DNA of 64,000 nucleotides from positions 124,001 to 188,000 of the forward strand of contig CAVXSP010000003.1 in NCBI GenBank assembly GCA_963764505.1, read 5' to 3'. Both the position numbers and the translations under genes were made by a program. Below the pieces are notes generated by a model. The model made no database searches. It worked only from the letters and a program-made list of their open reading frames with translations, and was not told the DNA's origin. Origin of the DNA: CAVXSP01 sp963764505. GTDB taxonomy: Bacteria; Acidobacteriota; Vicinamibacteria; Vicinamibacterales; SCN-69-37. How positions within the stretch are numbered: position 1 is the stretch's first letter; the number at the start of each line of letters is the position of its first letter. Below, in pieces: positions 44,924 through 55,409 of this stretch.

Positions 44924-47900
44924 TTGAATATTTCCCAAGGCTTCATCACCCGCCCGATCGCCACCAGTCTGCTCATGGCGGCGATCGCGCTGTTCGGCCT
45001 GGTGGCGTACCGCGAGCTGCCGGTGAGCGACCTGCCGAACGTCGACTTTCCGACGCTGCTCGTCACGGCGCAACTGCCAGGCGCCAGCCCGGAGACGATG
45101 GGCGCCTCGGTCGCGACGCCGCTCGAGAACCAGTTCTCGACCATCTCGGGGCTCGAGCAGATGACGTCGGTCAACTCGCTCGGTTCGACGCAGATCACGC
45201 TCGAGTTCGCGCTCAACCGGAGTCTGGACGGCGCGGCCGTGGACGTGCAGGGCGCGATCACGCAGGCCTCGCGCCTGCTGCCGCAGGGCATGCCGACGCC
45301 GCCCGTGTTCACGAAGGTGAACCCGGCCGACCAGCCGATCCTCTATCTCGTCGTCACGTCGACGACGCTGCCGCCGTGGAGCCTCGACGAGTTCGCCGAG
45401 ACGCGCATCGCGCAGCGGATCTCGCAGGTCTCGGGCGTCGCCCAGGTGCAGGTGTTCGGGGGGCAGAAGTACGCCATGCACGCCCAGCTCGATCCGCACG
45501 CGCTGGCGGCGCGGCAGATCGGCATCAACGAGGTCGAGGCGGCGCTGCGGAACTGGAACGTCAACGTCCCGACCGGGTCGATCATCGGGCCGCACCAGGT
45601 GTTCACGCTGCAGGCGAGCGGCCAGCTCATGAACGCGGACGAGTACCGCAACCAGATCATCTCGTACCGCAACGGCGCCCCGGTCCGGCTCGAGCAGCTC
45701 GGCACGATCATCGACGGCGTCGAGGACCCGCGCACCGCATCCTGGTACTACTCCCACGAGGTGAAGCAGCGCGCGATCACGCTCGGGATCCAGCGCCAGC
45801 CCGGCACGAACACCATCGCGGTGGCGGACGCCGTCAAGAATCTCCTGCCGCAGTTCCGCGCCGAGCTGCCGGCGAGCGTCCACATGGAGCTGCTGTACGA
45901 CCGGTCGGACACGATCCGCGAGTCCTATCACGACGTCCAGTTCACGATGGCGCTGACGCTGGCGCTGGTCATCTTCGTGATCTTCGTGTTCCTCCGCAAC
46001 GTCTGGGCCACCGTCATCCCCAGCCTCGCGCTGCCCTTCTCGATCATCGGCACGTTCGCGGCGATGTACTTCCTCGACTACAGCCTGGACAACCTGTCGA
46101 TGATGGCGCTCATCCTCTCGGTCGGCTTCGTCGTCGACGACGCGATCGTGATGCTGGAGAACATCTTCCGGCACGTCGAAAAGGGCGAGGATCCGCTGCA
46201 GGCCTCGCTCGTCGGGTCGCGCGAGATCGGGTTCACGATCGTCTCGATGACGCTGTCGCTCGCCGCCGTGTTCATCCCCGTGCTGTTCATGGGCGGCGTC
46301 CTGGGCCGCCTCTTCCGCGAGTTCTCCGTCACGATCTGCGTCGCGATCCTCATCTCCGGCCTCGTCTCGGTGACCCTCACGCCGATGCTGTGCAGCCGCT
46401 TCCTCAGGAAGCCGCGCGAACACGACGCCGCCGCGGGCGCGTCCCGGATCGCCGCCGCGACCGAGCGCGGCTTCCAGCGTCTGCTCGCGGGCTACGACCG
46501 CACGCTGCAGATGGTCATGCGCCACCGGCCCGCGACCATGGCGGCCTTCGCGGCCGTGCTCCTCGCGACCGGCGCGCTGTTCGTCCTCGTCCCGAAGGGC
46601 TTCATCCCCGACCAGGACACGTCCCAGATCTCCGTCGTCACCGAGGCCGCGCAGGGCACGGCCTACGACCTGCTCGTCAAGTACCAGGACCAGGTCGCCG
46701 AGATCATCCGCCGCGACCCGAACGTGCAGGGCCTGGTGTCCACGATCGGCGGCGCCGCGTCGACGACCCTCGGCGGACCGAACCTTGGGCAGATCGTCGT
46801 CACGCTCGAGCCCCGCAGCGGGCGCAGGGCGTCCGTCGACCAGGTCATCGAGACGCTCCGGCCGCAGCTCGCCGACATCACGGGCATGTTCGTCTACCTG
46901 CAGAATCCGCCGACGATCCGCATCGGCTCGCAGGTGAGCAAGAGCCTGTACCAGGTACTCGATGCAGTCTCCGGATCGCGACGCCCTCTACGCCGCCGCG
47001 CGCGCGCTGCGGTCGGCGCTGGCCGAGCTGCCTGGCCTGCAGGACGTCACGAGCGACCTGCAGGTCACCAGCCCGCAGGTCAGTGTCGACATCGATCGCG
47101 ACAAGGCGGCGGCGCTCGGCGTGACGGCCAGCCAGATCGAGGGCGCCTTCTACGACGCGTACGGGCCGCGCTGGGTGTCGACGATCTACGGCGCGGTGAA
47201 CGAGTACAAAGTCCTGCTCGAGCTCGCGCCGCAGTTCCAGCAGGACCCGAGCGCCCTGTCGATGCTGTACTTCAAGGGTGGCGGCGCGTCGAGCCCGGTC
47301 GTCCCGCTCGACACGCTGGCGACGATCAAGCAGCAGATCGGGCCGCAGACCGTGAACCACTACGGGCAGCTCCCGGCCGTCACGGTCTCGTTCGGCCTGG
47401 CGCCTGGCGCGTCGCTCGGCGACGTGCTGAGCCGCGTCCGCGAGACGACCGCGCGCCTCGTCCCGGAGGGCGTCACCGGGCAGTTCCAGGGCGCGGCCGC
47501 CGCCTTCCAGGGCGCGCTGTCGAACCTGGCCGTCCTCCTCGTGATTGCCGTGCTCGTCGTCTACATCGTGCTGGGCATCCTGTACGAGAGCTACATCCAC
47601 CCGCTCACGATCCTCTCCGGACTGCCGTCGGCGGCCTTCGGCGCGCTGCTCACCCTGATCGTCTTCCGCATGGATCTGAACATCTATGCGTTCGTCGGCA
47701 TGATCATGCTGATCGGCATCGTCGAGAAGAACGCCATCATGCAGATCGATTTCGCGCTCGAAGCAGAGCGGCGCGGGATGCACCCGGAGCAGGCGATCTA
47801 TCAGGGCTGCCTGATCCGCTTCAGGCCCATCATGATGACGACGATGGCCGCGCTGCTGGGCGCGGTGCCGATCGCGCTCGGACTCGGGGCCGGCGGCGAG

Positions 47901-48065
47901 GCGCGGCAGCCGCTCGGGCTGGTCGTCGTCGGCGGGCTGATCTTCTCGCAGCTCGTCACGCTGTATCTGACGCCGGTGTTCTTCACCTACATGGCGCAGC
48001 TGCAGGTGCGGCTGAAGCCCGGGGGCGCGAAGCGCGCACCGGCGCCGGTGGCGGTCGAGCCCTAG
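44924..48065 (+). pseudogene. RND multidrug efflux pump, inner-membrane subunit 2, frame broken by one extra base
   Basis: The second HAE1-type pump. TTG start 44924 has GGAG 8 nt upstream. Frame one runs from MNISQGFITRPIATSLLMAA through VGFVVDDAIVMLEN to the periplasmic block IRIGSQVSKSLYQ, residue ~680. The frame is lost at GGTAC (46954-46958). Removing one G gives SLYQYSMQSPDRDALY, the exact family continuation, and the frame then runs to MAQLQVRLKPGG and the TAG at 48065. The restored length is about 1047 residues, normal for the family. Without correction only two thirds of the pump would be made. Confidence 0.9.
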
Positions 48066-50098
48066 CCAGGCCGGCTCACTCCTGGCGCCGACGTACGTCC
48101 AGGAATCCAGGACGGTAACGCCGTACACCAGGCTCGTACCGATCATCCGCACGACGCCCGTCGGGTCGGCGCCCAACGCCAGACGCACACCGATTTCCTG
48201 CGTGCGCTGCGTGATGCTGTACGCGAGCACGCCGTAGATTCCCACGCCCGCCAGCACCAGCGCGACGACGGCGAACGCGACCATCATGACGGCGTTGAGC
48301 CTGGCCGGGGCGGCGCCGCTCGAGACCCACTCGTCCATGGTGCGGATCGACGAGAGCGGCAGACTCGCGTCCAGGTCGCGGACGCGCTGCCGCACGACCG
48401 GCAGGAGGGCGGCCGGGTCGCCGGCCGTCCGAACGACGACGCCCATCCCAGGCCAGATGCCAATGAGGCTGCTCGCGTAGTAGACGCTCGGCGTTTCCTG
48501 ATTCAGCGCGTTCTGCCGCACGTCTCCCACGACGCCCACGACCGTGTACTCACGCGCGTCGTTCTGGCGGTGCAGCGTCCGCCCGATCGGATCGGCATCG
48601 CCCCAGAACCGGCGTGCCGTGGTCTGGCTGACGATCACGACCTTCGCCGACGGCGTCATCTCCGCGTCGGTGAACCGGCGCCCTCGCAGCAGGGGAATCT
48701 GCATCGTCCTGAAGTAGCCCGGGCTCACGATGCGCCAGTCGGTGGCGATGCCCGTGTCAGGCGCCAGCGCGGACGGCCCCCGCGTCGCAATCGGCGTCGT
48801 CGTGTAACTGCCGACGCCGAACGGGATGCCGCTCGACATCGCGGCGCTCCGCACGCCCGGCGCCGCGTTCAGCGACGCCAGCAGCTCGCGGTAGAACGTC
48901 GTGCCGCGATCCGCTGGATACCGCGCGGGCGGCAGGGCGAGCTGGAACGTCAACAGGCGGCCCGGCTCGAAGCCGAGCGGCACGCGCTGGAGGCGCATCA
49001 CGCTCTGCGCGAGCAGGCTGGCGCCGATGAGCAGGACCGTCGCCAGCGCGAGCTGGACGCCCGCGAGCGACTGCCGCAGTCGCGTGCGGCCGGGCACGAC
49101 GCCGCGGCCTGCCTGCCGGAGGACGTCGGTCACGCTCGCGCGCGCCGAGTGCCACGCCGGTGCCGTCCCGAACGCCAGCCCGGTGACGACGATCAGCGCG
49201 ATCGCGAAGCCCAGCACGCGGACGTCGATCGGCACGTCGGAGACCGGCAGCAGGTTTGGCGGCAGCCACGCGTCGATCGAGCGCACGGCGCACACCGCCG
49301 CCAGCAGGCCCAGCGCGCCGCCACTCGTGCTGAGCAGCAGACTTTCAGACAGCAACTGCACGAGCACGCGCGCGCGGCTGGCGCCGAGCGCCGTCCTCAG
49401 GCTCGGCTCGCGCCGCCGCGACATCGCACGCGCCAGGCAGAGGTTGGCGACGTTGGCGGCGGCGATCAACAGCACGCAGCCGACCGCGCAGAGCAGGACG
49501 AGCAGCGTCGTACTCAACTGCGGACTGACGAACAAATCGTGGAACGTCACGAGGCGAACGCACCAGTCCTTCATCTCCGGGTACTGCCCGCTCATCCGCG
49601 CGGCGACGCCGTCCATCTCCGCCTGCGCGTGCTCGAGGCTCGCCGCCGGCCGCAGCCGGCCGAACGCCAGGACGACATGATTCAGCCGCATCTCCCGGGC
49701 CGGCTCGATCGTCAGCGGCCTCCAGACGTCGCCGATCGAGAGCCGACCGAGCTGCGGCGGGGCGATGCCGACCACCGTGGATGAGATGCCGTCGAGGACG
49801 ATCCGTCCGCCGACGATGGCCGGATCGCGGTTGAAATGGCTCTGCCAGAGGGCCTCCCTGATCATCACCACGGGCGCGGCGCCGGGTCGATCGTCGCCGG
49901 GCGATGACGGGCGGCTATCGACGCGATCGTCTGCCGCCAGTACCGGCGCGCCGCGCGGCGCGGCGGGACGCCCGCGGCGACGGCGTCGGCGAATTCCTCG
50001 TGCAGATCGCCCAGGATGACTTCCCGCGCGTCTCCGCGGAAACGCCAGGCGATCGCTCGATCGGCCAGGCGAGGCGGACGAGGCCGGCCGCCGCTCAT
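48066..50098 (-). pseudogene. Decayed ADOP/MacB-type permease gene
   Basis: ATG 50098 begins the ADOP prefix domain (LADRAIAWRFRGDAREVILGDLHEEF). After QTIASI the frame changes, and the first transmembrane helix and most of the first periplasmic domain (roughly 150-180 residues) are missing. The second frame picks up at VVMIREALWQSHFNRDPAIVGG and stays good through AAANVANLCLARAMSRRREP, the second periplasmic domain, and VGIYGVLAYSITQRTQEIG. It then fails after GADPTGVVRMIGTSL, just short of the last helices, beside the RND stop. There is an internal deletion plus a truncated 3' end, so it is not functional. Partner: the PadR fragment upstream. Confidence 0.8.
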
Positions 50099-50370
50099 GA
50101 CGAGTGGAGCTTGGGCTGAAGGCCCTTCGCCATCTGCCCGACGATGTCGTGCGCCGCGCGGAGCCGGGCGACGCCCTCTGCCGTCGCGCGATACAGGCGG
50201 CGCCGCTTGCCGCCGCGCTGCGGCGTCGGGTCGCCGAGCCGCGAGGCGACGAGGCCGCGCCTCTCGAGCCGGTCGAGGCTCGTATAGATCGCGCCCGGCG
50301 ACGTGGCCCGGCCGGTGCGCGCCTCGACGCGCCGGCGGGCGCAAGTGGTGGCCAGGCGAGCGGCACCGAC
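50095..50370 (-). pseudogene. PadR-family regulator, C-terminal fragment
   Basis: The frame follows an in-frame TAG at 50371-50373 and lacks the usual PadR opening. It carries RVEARTGRATSPGAIYTSLD, RRGLVASRLGDPTPQRGGKR and YRATAEGVARL, the recognition helix and wing of PadR repressors. The stop TGA overlaps the ADOP ATG (ATGA), the normal PadR-ADOP arrangement. About 30 N-terminal residues are gone, presumably lost in the same decay that damaged the permease. Confidence 0.75.
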
Positions 50371-50379
50371 CTACTCGAG

Positions 50380-51918
50380 TCAGGCGCGACGCCTCTCCGC
50401 GGCTTCCAGCAGCCGCGCGGCCGCTCGGCACGGCTCTTCGGCCCCCTGCGCGTGAGACGCGCCGTGCTCGGCCCATCCCCGGGCGGTTTCGCCGTACAGC
50501 TCGTCGCGCTTCATCGGTGAGGCGCCGTGCGCCAGCAGCCGCTCGACCATGGGCACCTGTCCACGCCAGGCAGCCATCTGCAGGGCCGTGGCGCCCGCCT
50601 CGCCGACGACGTCGGGCGGAAAGCCGCAGGCGAGCAGCAGGCGTACCTGCGCGACGGCGCCGCGAGCCGCCGCGCGAACGAGCTCGTCGGCGTCCCGTCG
50701 GTCGACGCGCTCGAGCAGGGACGGTTGCCCGGCCAGCACCTCCTTGGCGCCTTCGGCATCGTCGGCGAGACAGCGGCCGATCAGCGCGTCCATGGGCGTC
50801 GAATCGTCGGGAACCTCCCGCGCGAGCAGGAGATCGGCCACCTCGCGATTGCCGGCGCGCACCGCCGCCGCCATCACCGACTCTCCGTCGGCGGCCCGTC
50901 GGTCGAATTTGACGCCGCGCGCGAGCACCGTCTCGACGAACGAGGCCGGCGCGTAGGTCACCAGTGTGTGCAGCGCGGTGCGGCCCGTTGCGCCCGGTGC
51001 GGCCGGGTCGAACCCGCGATCGAGCAGCGCCGTCCAGAGGTCCTGCCGCGCGCCGATCAGGTTTGGCATCCGAAGATGCTGCAGCTCGCGGGGATCCGAC
51101 GGAAGCGGCGGATGCGTCTTCCCGTCGGCCTTGAACTGTTCGACCGTCGTCTGCACGTGCGCCCGCACGTCGGGTCGCCGGAAATAGTCGCGGAACGATT
51201 CCTGTATCGCGGCGGCATCGCCCGTCGTTCCGGCAAGAAGCTCCTGGCGAATGGTTTCGTGCGGCTCCTCCGCGCCGCCGCGCTTGAGGACGGCCATCAG
51301 GCCGGCATTGCCCGACAGGAGCGCGCGGACGATCGCCGGCAGCCGTTTCCCGGGAATCCGCTCGTCGCTCGCCGCCGTGCTCGGATTGGCGCCCGCCGCG
51401 AGGAGCAGATCCGCGCAATCGCCGAGACCGGTTGCATGGCGCGTGCTGAGCCGCGCCACGGGCGACGAGCACACGTAGTCCAGCGGCGTCCAGCCCTCGC
51501 TCGCACTGACGGCCAGCGAAGGATTGTCATGGAGGATCTGCCGGAGCGCTTCGGCGTGGCCGAGCGAGCTCGCCGCGAACACATTGGCCCGGGCCAGGTC
51601 CTTGAAGCGGCTCAGATCCCGGCGCAGCGTCGCCAGGTGATGGCCTCGAACGGCGACGAGGAGGCGCGCGACCGGGTCGCCGAACCGGGTCAGGTCGCCC
51701 CAACTGGAGAAGCCGCGGTCGATCGCGAGCGCCTGGTGCATGTCCGACAAGCGAATGGAGCGGGCGACGTCGCCGGGCTCGAACCGCCGCATGCCGGCCA
51801 GCCGATCGCGGACGAACGCAATCGCCGCGGCATCGCCGGCACGGCACGCCCGCAGCCGGCGCTTCGCGTCCTTCCTCAGGTGCTGGAGATTGAACGGAGA
51901 CGAGGATTCAGCGGACAT
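50380..51918 (-). CDS. Ankyrin repeat protein
   Basis: A 512-residue soluble protein made mostly of ankyrin repeats, e.g. AASLGHAEALRQILHDNPSL, GRTALHTLVTYAPASFV, GESVMAAAVRAGNREVADLL and GATALQMAAWRGQVPMVERL. The N-terminal ~80 residues (LQHLRKDAKRRLRACRAGDA, SSWGDLTRF) are the variable cap often found in Acidobacteriota versions. Start ATG 51918 with AGGAGG 7 nt upstream. No signal peptide. Likely a protein-protein interaction scaffold; partner unknown. Confidence 0.88.
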   Translation of the reverse strand: MSAESSSPFNLQHLRKDAKRRLRACRAGDAAAIAFVRDRLAGMRRFEPGDVARSIRLSDMHQALAIDRGFSSWGDLTRFGDPVARLLVAVRGHHLATLRRDLSRFKDLARANVFAASSLGHAEALRQILHDNPSLAVSASEGWTPLDYVCSSPVARLSTRHATGLGDCADLLLAAGANPSTAASDERIPGKRLPAIVRALLSGNAGLMAVLKRGGAEEPHETIRQELLAGTTGDAAAIQESFRDYFRRPDVRAHVQTTVEQFKADGKTHPPLPSDPRELQHLRMPNLIGARQDLWTALLDRGFDPAAPGATGRTALHTLVTYAPASFVETVLARGVKFDRRAADGESVMAAAVRAGNREVADLLLAREVPDDSTPMDALIGRCLADDAEGAKEVLAGQPSLLERVDRRDADELVRAAARGAVAQVRLLLACGFPPDVVGEAGATALQMAAWRGQVPMVERLLAHGASPMKRDELYGETARGWAEHGASHAQGAEEPCRAAARLLEAAERRRA

Positions 51919-52120
51919 GCTACGACCTCCTGGAGAGCCCCATGTCCGCACACCGGGGCAGAGGTGCGTAGTCCACGCAGCGGCCGTCCGCTCGACGTCA
52001 GGCGGGATGATCCCTTTCCGCGGACAGGAGGCGCCCTGAGATCGCCGGGCGCCAGTATAGCTCGCGCGACGGCTCGATCGCGACGAGTGACGAGCACGGT
52101 GTCGCCGCGGCGCCGGCGCG

Positions 52121-52918
52121 TCAGAATCGAAACAGCAGACCGGCCTGCGCGGTGACGATCACCGGCCTGAATCGGACCGTGTTGAAGGATGCGGCCAGGC
52201 CGTCGAACACGGGCAGGTCGTCGTCGGCCAGGATCTGGAGTTCGTATTCGCGGAAATAGAAGACCCGGCCCTCGACGACGAGCGCGACGTGCGAGCCGCC
52301 CACGCGGAGGCCGCCGCCGGCGTTCACGCCGGTCCGGTTCTTCGACTCGCCGGGCGCGACGGTCAGCCGGAGCCCCGTCCCGAAGTCTCCGACGCCGGCC
52401 GCGCCCTGCACCTCGATCGGCACCGACCCGGTGACCTGGAAATCCGGCATGAACGTCAGGCCGCCCGAGGCGACGAGCCCCACGGGTCCCGGCGTGCGGA
52501 GGCGCAGGTTGACCGACCAGAGATGCAGGCGGTCGACGTCGAAGCGCCCGTCCGACAGCACGATCGTCGCGGCCTGTCCCGTGAGCGGCGGCTCGACCCC
52601 GGCGAGGGCGTAGCGCGCGCCGGCGAGGTCGAAGCCGATCCTCGGGGAATCCAGCCGGCCCTCGATCCCGATCACCCCCGCCTCGGCCGTCACGGCTCCG
52701 CCGAAGGTCAGGCCGCCGTCGGTCTCGAGGCGCGGTGTGCCGTTGACCGTGACATCGACGCCCGGGATCGACGGCGGCGGCAACGGGAACGTCAGGCGAT
52801 CGTCGGACTTCGGAAACGCGCGGCCCAGGAAAATCAGCAGATCCCAACCGGCGAGAGCCGGCCGCGGGGCGGCCAGCACGGCCAGGGCGATGGCGAGACA
52901 ACGGAGGGTCTGGCGCAT
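52121..52918 (-). CDS. Predicted exported beta-rich (outer-membrane-like) protein
   Basis: A 265-residue protein with signal peptide MRQTLRCLAIALAVLAAPRP cleaved after ALA. The mature part alternates polar and hydrophobic residues over many strands (VALVVEGRVFYFREYELQIL, VRFRPVIVTAQAGLLFRF) and ends in Phe, like an outer-membrane barrel. No family recognised. ATG 52927 or upstream codons are possible starts; no ribosome site decides. It stands alone between the ankyrin gene and the isomerase. Confidence 0.6.
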   Translation of the reverse strand: MRQTLRCLAIALAVLAAPRPALAGWDLLIFLGRAFPKSDDRLTFPLPPPSIPGVDVTVNGTPRLETDGGLTFGGAVTAEAGVIGIEGRLDSPRIGFDLAGARYALAGVEPPLTGQAATIVLSDGRFDVDRLHLWSVNLRLRTPGPVGLVASGGLTFMPDFQVTGSVPIEVQGAAGVGDFGTGLRLTVAPGESKNRTGVNAGGGLRVGGSHVALVVEGRVFYFREYELQILADDDLPVFDGLAASFNTVRFRPVIVTAQAGLLFRF

Positions 52919-53018
52919 GCCATTCATCATGGCAAGAGGCGCGCCCGAGATCACGCCGGGTTTTCATGTAGGCGGCGGGCGATCTCACCGGCCGCCGCCG
53001 AAGAACGCGACGTCGCGG

Positions 53019-53990
53019 CTACGACATCGCGCGCGTCAGATATGCCATCGATGCCTTGACCTCGTCCACTGCGGGGTACAGGCCCACGTAGTCGTATTCG
53101 AAGAGCGCGGGAGCGGCAACGGCGGACTCCTGGAGCACCGCGAGCACCGCCGGAATCGGCGTGTCACCCTCGCCGAGGTGCTGGCTCGCGCCGCCGTTCC
53201 GGAGCCGATCCTTCACGAGGACGTACGACACGCGCGTTTCGCGCTCGCGGAGCTCTGCAACGGCGTCGCAGTTGGACGCCGTCAGGTTGCCGACGTCGAG
53301 CTTGAGCTTGAACACGGGCGAGAGCGCGAGCGCCTCGCTCAACTGCTCCGTCGCGATCTCTCCCGCCGGATTGCCGTCCGTCTGGTTGTGAATCGCCACC
53401 GAGAGCTGGTGTCGCTCGGCGAACGGAACCAGCCGCGCCGCCATCGCCATGGTCAGCGGCGAGCTCACCGTCGTCGCGCCGAGGGTCTTGACCTGTCGGA
53501 ACGTCGCGTCAATCTCGTCGTCGGTGAACGAATCGTCGCAGGCGACGGCGCACGCATGGAGCGTCAGGCCCGCGGCCTGCAGCCGGTCCCGGACCTGCTC
53601 GAAATAGGCCGGGCCCGTTCGGGCGCGCCAGGTCCGGAGATCCGCCCGGGCGGCCGCCTGGATCGCGGCAATCTGCGCCGGCGTGAGGATGATCAGCTGC
53701 GGATAGGCGGCCGAGCCGCCAGTCCTCGGCCCGGTGTCGGGCGGCGCGGGCTCGACATTGGCGAGGTCCAGTTCGATGTGGCTGGCGCCGACCGCCTGGA
53801 GGGCGCGAACGACGGCATCGACGTTGTCGCGTCCGGTGACCCGCGGCAGGTCGCGGAAGCTCGACGTGCTGACGCCGAGCGTCACGCGTCCCGCGGCCAG
53901 TGCCGTGGATCCGATCGAGCCCGCCAGCGGCGCGAAGGACGCGCTGGCGATGACGATCCTTCCGAACTCACGTCGCGAGAGCGCGGTCAT
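53019..53990 (-). CDS. Tat-exported sugar phosphate isomerase/epimerase
   Basis: A 323-residue xylose-isomerase-like TIM barrel with a twin-arginine signal SRREFGRIVIASASFAPLAG. Metal-ligand regions are HIELDLANVEPAP, SVAIHNQTDGN and FKLKLDVGNLTA (Glu, His, Asp). Start ATG 53990 with GAGGAG 8-10 nt upstream. It resembles the fragment at 1-195. Probably periplasmic and acting on sugars or sugar acids; the exact substrate is not deducible. It is divergent from the haem protein at 54069, sharing the AT-rich palindrome at 54050. Confidence 0.82.
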   Translation of the reverse strand: MTALSRREFGRIVIASASFAPLAGSIGSTALAAGRVTLGVSTSSFRDLPRVTGRDNVDAVVRALQAVGASHIELDLANVEPAPPDTGPRTGGSAAYPQLIILTPAQIAAIQAAARADLRTWRARTGPAYFEQVRDRLQAAGLTLHACAVACDDSFTDDEIDATFRQVKTLGATTVSSPLTMAMAARLVPFAERHQLSVAIHNQTDGNPAGEIATEQLSEALALSPVFKLKLDVGNLTASNCDAVAELRERETRVSYVLVKDRLRNGGASQHLGEGDTPIPAVLAVLQESAVAAPALFEYDYVGLYPAVDEVKASMAYLTRAMS

Positions 53991-54049
53991 GGGCCACTCC
54001 TCTGAGAGCGTTCGCCGCCGGGCTGCCTGCCGTGCCGGTTGGTGTTCGT

Positions 54050-54059
54050 GATTATAATC
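54050..54059. promoter_or_regulatory. Palindrome GATTATAATC: overlapping -10 elements of two divergent promoters
   Basis: The ten-base perfect palindrome contains TATAAT on both strands (plus 54053-54058, minus 54051-54056). On the plus strand it ends 10 bp before the GTG at 54069, so transcription would begin at or next to the start codon, suggesting a leaderless message. On the minus strand it sits ~60 bp upstream of ATG 53990. No convincing -35 hexamers were found. Confidence 0.5.
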
Positions 54060-54068
54060 CCCAAAATC

Positions 54069-55409
54069 GTGCGCACGAGAACCTGCTCGACGGCCGCCGG
54101 CCTGGCGCTGGCGGCCCTGGCCACGCTCGCCGGCCGCGCGGCGCCCCGCCAGACGCCGGCCGGGTGCCCGGCCCATCCGACGGCCGCACTCTCACGCGTC
54201 GCGCCTGCCGACGTCTGCATTCCGGACGGCTTCACCGACGTGCCGATGGAGTACTTCGACGACTACTCGTGGCGTCTGTTCGCCGCGCTCGTCTGGCCGG
54301 CGGCGCCCGGCCGGCGCGGCGTGCCCGACCCGTCGAAGGGACTCGCGGCCGGCGGCCCACGCGTCTTCGAGACCTTCCGGTCGGGATGGGAGGTCTTCCA
54401 CGCCGACGGCTCGGCACCCGCATCGTCGTTCGACGCGTACGAGTCGGCGGCGCACAACCCGTGCGGCGCGCCGTCCGCGTTCGGCGATCTCGTGATCGGA
54501 TCGATGTCGGGGATCGACGACATCGGGCAGGCCGGCAACGGCGCCCTCGACCCGCCGATCGTCGCGCAGAACGGCCGGTACGTCCGGACGCTGACGCTCT
54601 TCAACCAGGTCGAGTTCGACCGCATCGTCCGGGATCGGCTGTTCCTGAGAAGCGAGCTGCCGCCGGTGCCGCGGCCGCGGCCCGAACGCCCGGTCGTCGA
54701 GTTCCCGATGGGCTCGATCGCCGTGAAGAGCGCGTGGATCGATGTCGAAGGTCTGCCGCCCGCGCTCGTGAAGCGCTTCTACACGCGGCCTGCGCTGGTC
54801 AAACGCGCCGGCGGCGCCGGCTGCGAGCGGCGGACCATCGGGCTCGTGGGACTGCACATCGCGCAGAAGACGCCGAGCCGGCCGCAGTGGATCTGGTCGT
54901 CGTTCGAGCAGAAGGACACCGTGCCGCCGGCCTGGTCCGACTCGCCCGGGTACTTCGTGCTGCACGACGGCACGGCGACGCCGATGCCGGTGAGGAATCC
55001 GCTCTCCCTCGTGCCGCTCGCCGCGGAGCCGGTCCGGCCGTTCAACATCGTGCGCGCCGCTCGTGCACCGATCCTGACGCGCACCGATCTGACCAGCTTC
55101 GCGTACCAGGATCTGCTGGCGGGCACGCCGTGGCGCTACTACAAGCTGGTCCTGACGCAGTGGCCGCGTCTCGATGGCAACCAGGCCGTGCCGGTGCCTC
55201 CGAACCAGGATGGGACCGTGCCGAACACGTTTCCCGGCGTCGCCGCCTTCTCCGCCTTCGCGAACGTCACGATGGAGACCTTCGACCAGACGGGCGTGCA
55301 GCTCGGCTGCATGAACTGCCACAACCGCGCGCGCATGACGACCGACTTCATGTGGACCGTGCTCGACCACGCGTATCCTTCACGGCTCGCGCCGGTCCCG
55401 ACTCGATGA
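54069..55409 (+). CDS. Exported protein with one C-terminal c-type haem motif
   Basis: A 446-residue protein starting at GTG 54069 (MRTRTCSTAAGLALAALATL, signal peptide). It has one haem motif, CMNCHNRARM, at 414-418, followed by TTDFMWTVLDHAYPS. The body contains EYFDDYSWRLFAALVWP, VFETFRSGWEVF and RTIGLVGLHIAQKT; no peroxidase or cytochrome c domain is evident, so the haem sits on an unusual scaffold. Upstream start codons (TTG 54039, GTG 54042/54048) lie before the -10 box and are less likely. The stop overlaps the next ATG (ATGA), so the two proteins are coupled. Function unknown. Confidence 0.72.
   Translation: MRTRTCSTAAGLALAALATLAGRAAPRQTPAGCPAHPTAALSRVAPADVCIPDGFTDVPMEYFDDYSWRLFAALVWPAAPGRRGVPDPSKGLAAGGPRVFETFRSGWEVFHADGSAPASSFDAYESAAHNPCGAPSAFGDLVIGSMSGIDDIGQAGNGALDPPIVAQNGRYVRTLTLFNQVEFDRIVRDRLFLRSELPPVPRPRPERPVVEFPMGSIAVKSAWIDVEGLPPALVKRFYTRPALVKRAGGAGCERRTIGLVGLHIAQKTPSRPQWIWSSFEQKDTVPPAWSDSPGYFVLHDGTATPMPVRNPLSLVPLAAEPVRPFNIVRAARAPILTRTDLTSFAYQDLLAGTPWRYYKLVLTQWPRLDGNQAVPVPPNQDGTVPNTFPGVAAFSAFANVTMETFDQTGVQLGCMNCHNRARMTTDFMWTVLDHAYPSRLAPVPTR

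Noticed and set aside
43031..46525. An 1164-codon open frame on the minus strand opposite the RND pumps
   Set aside because: Its sequence is Arg/Asp/His-rich antisense of two well-recognised pump genes with no ribosome site.
13495..46958. Programmed ribosomal frameshifting as the cause of the six broken frames
   Set aside because: No slippery heptamer, stop-associated shift site or downstream hairpin was seen at any site, and the affected families are not known to use it.
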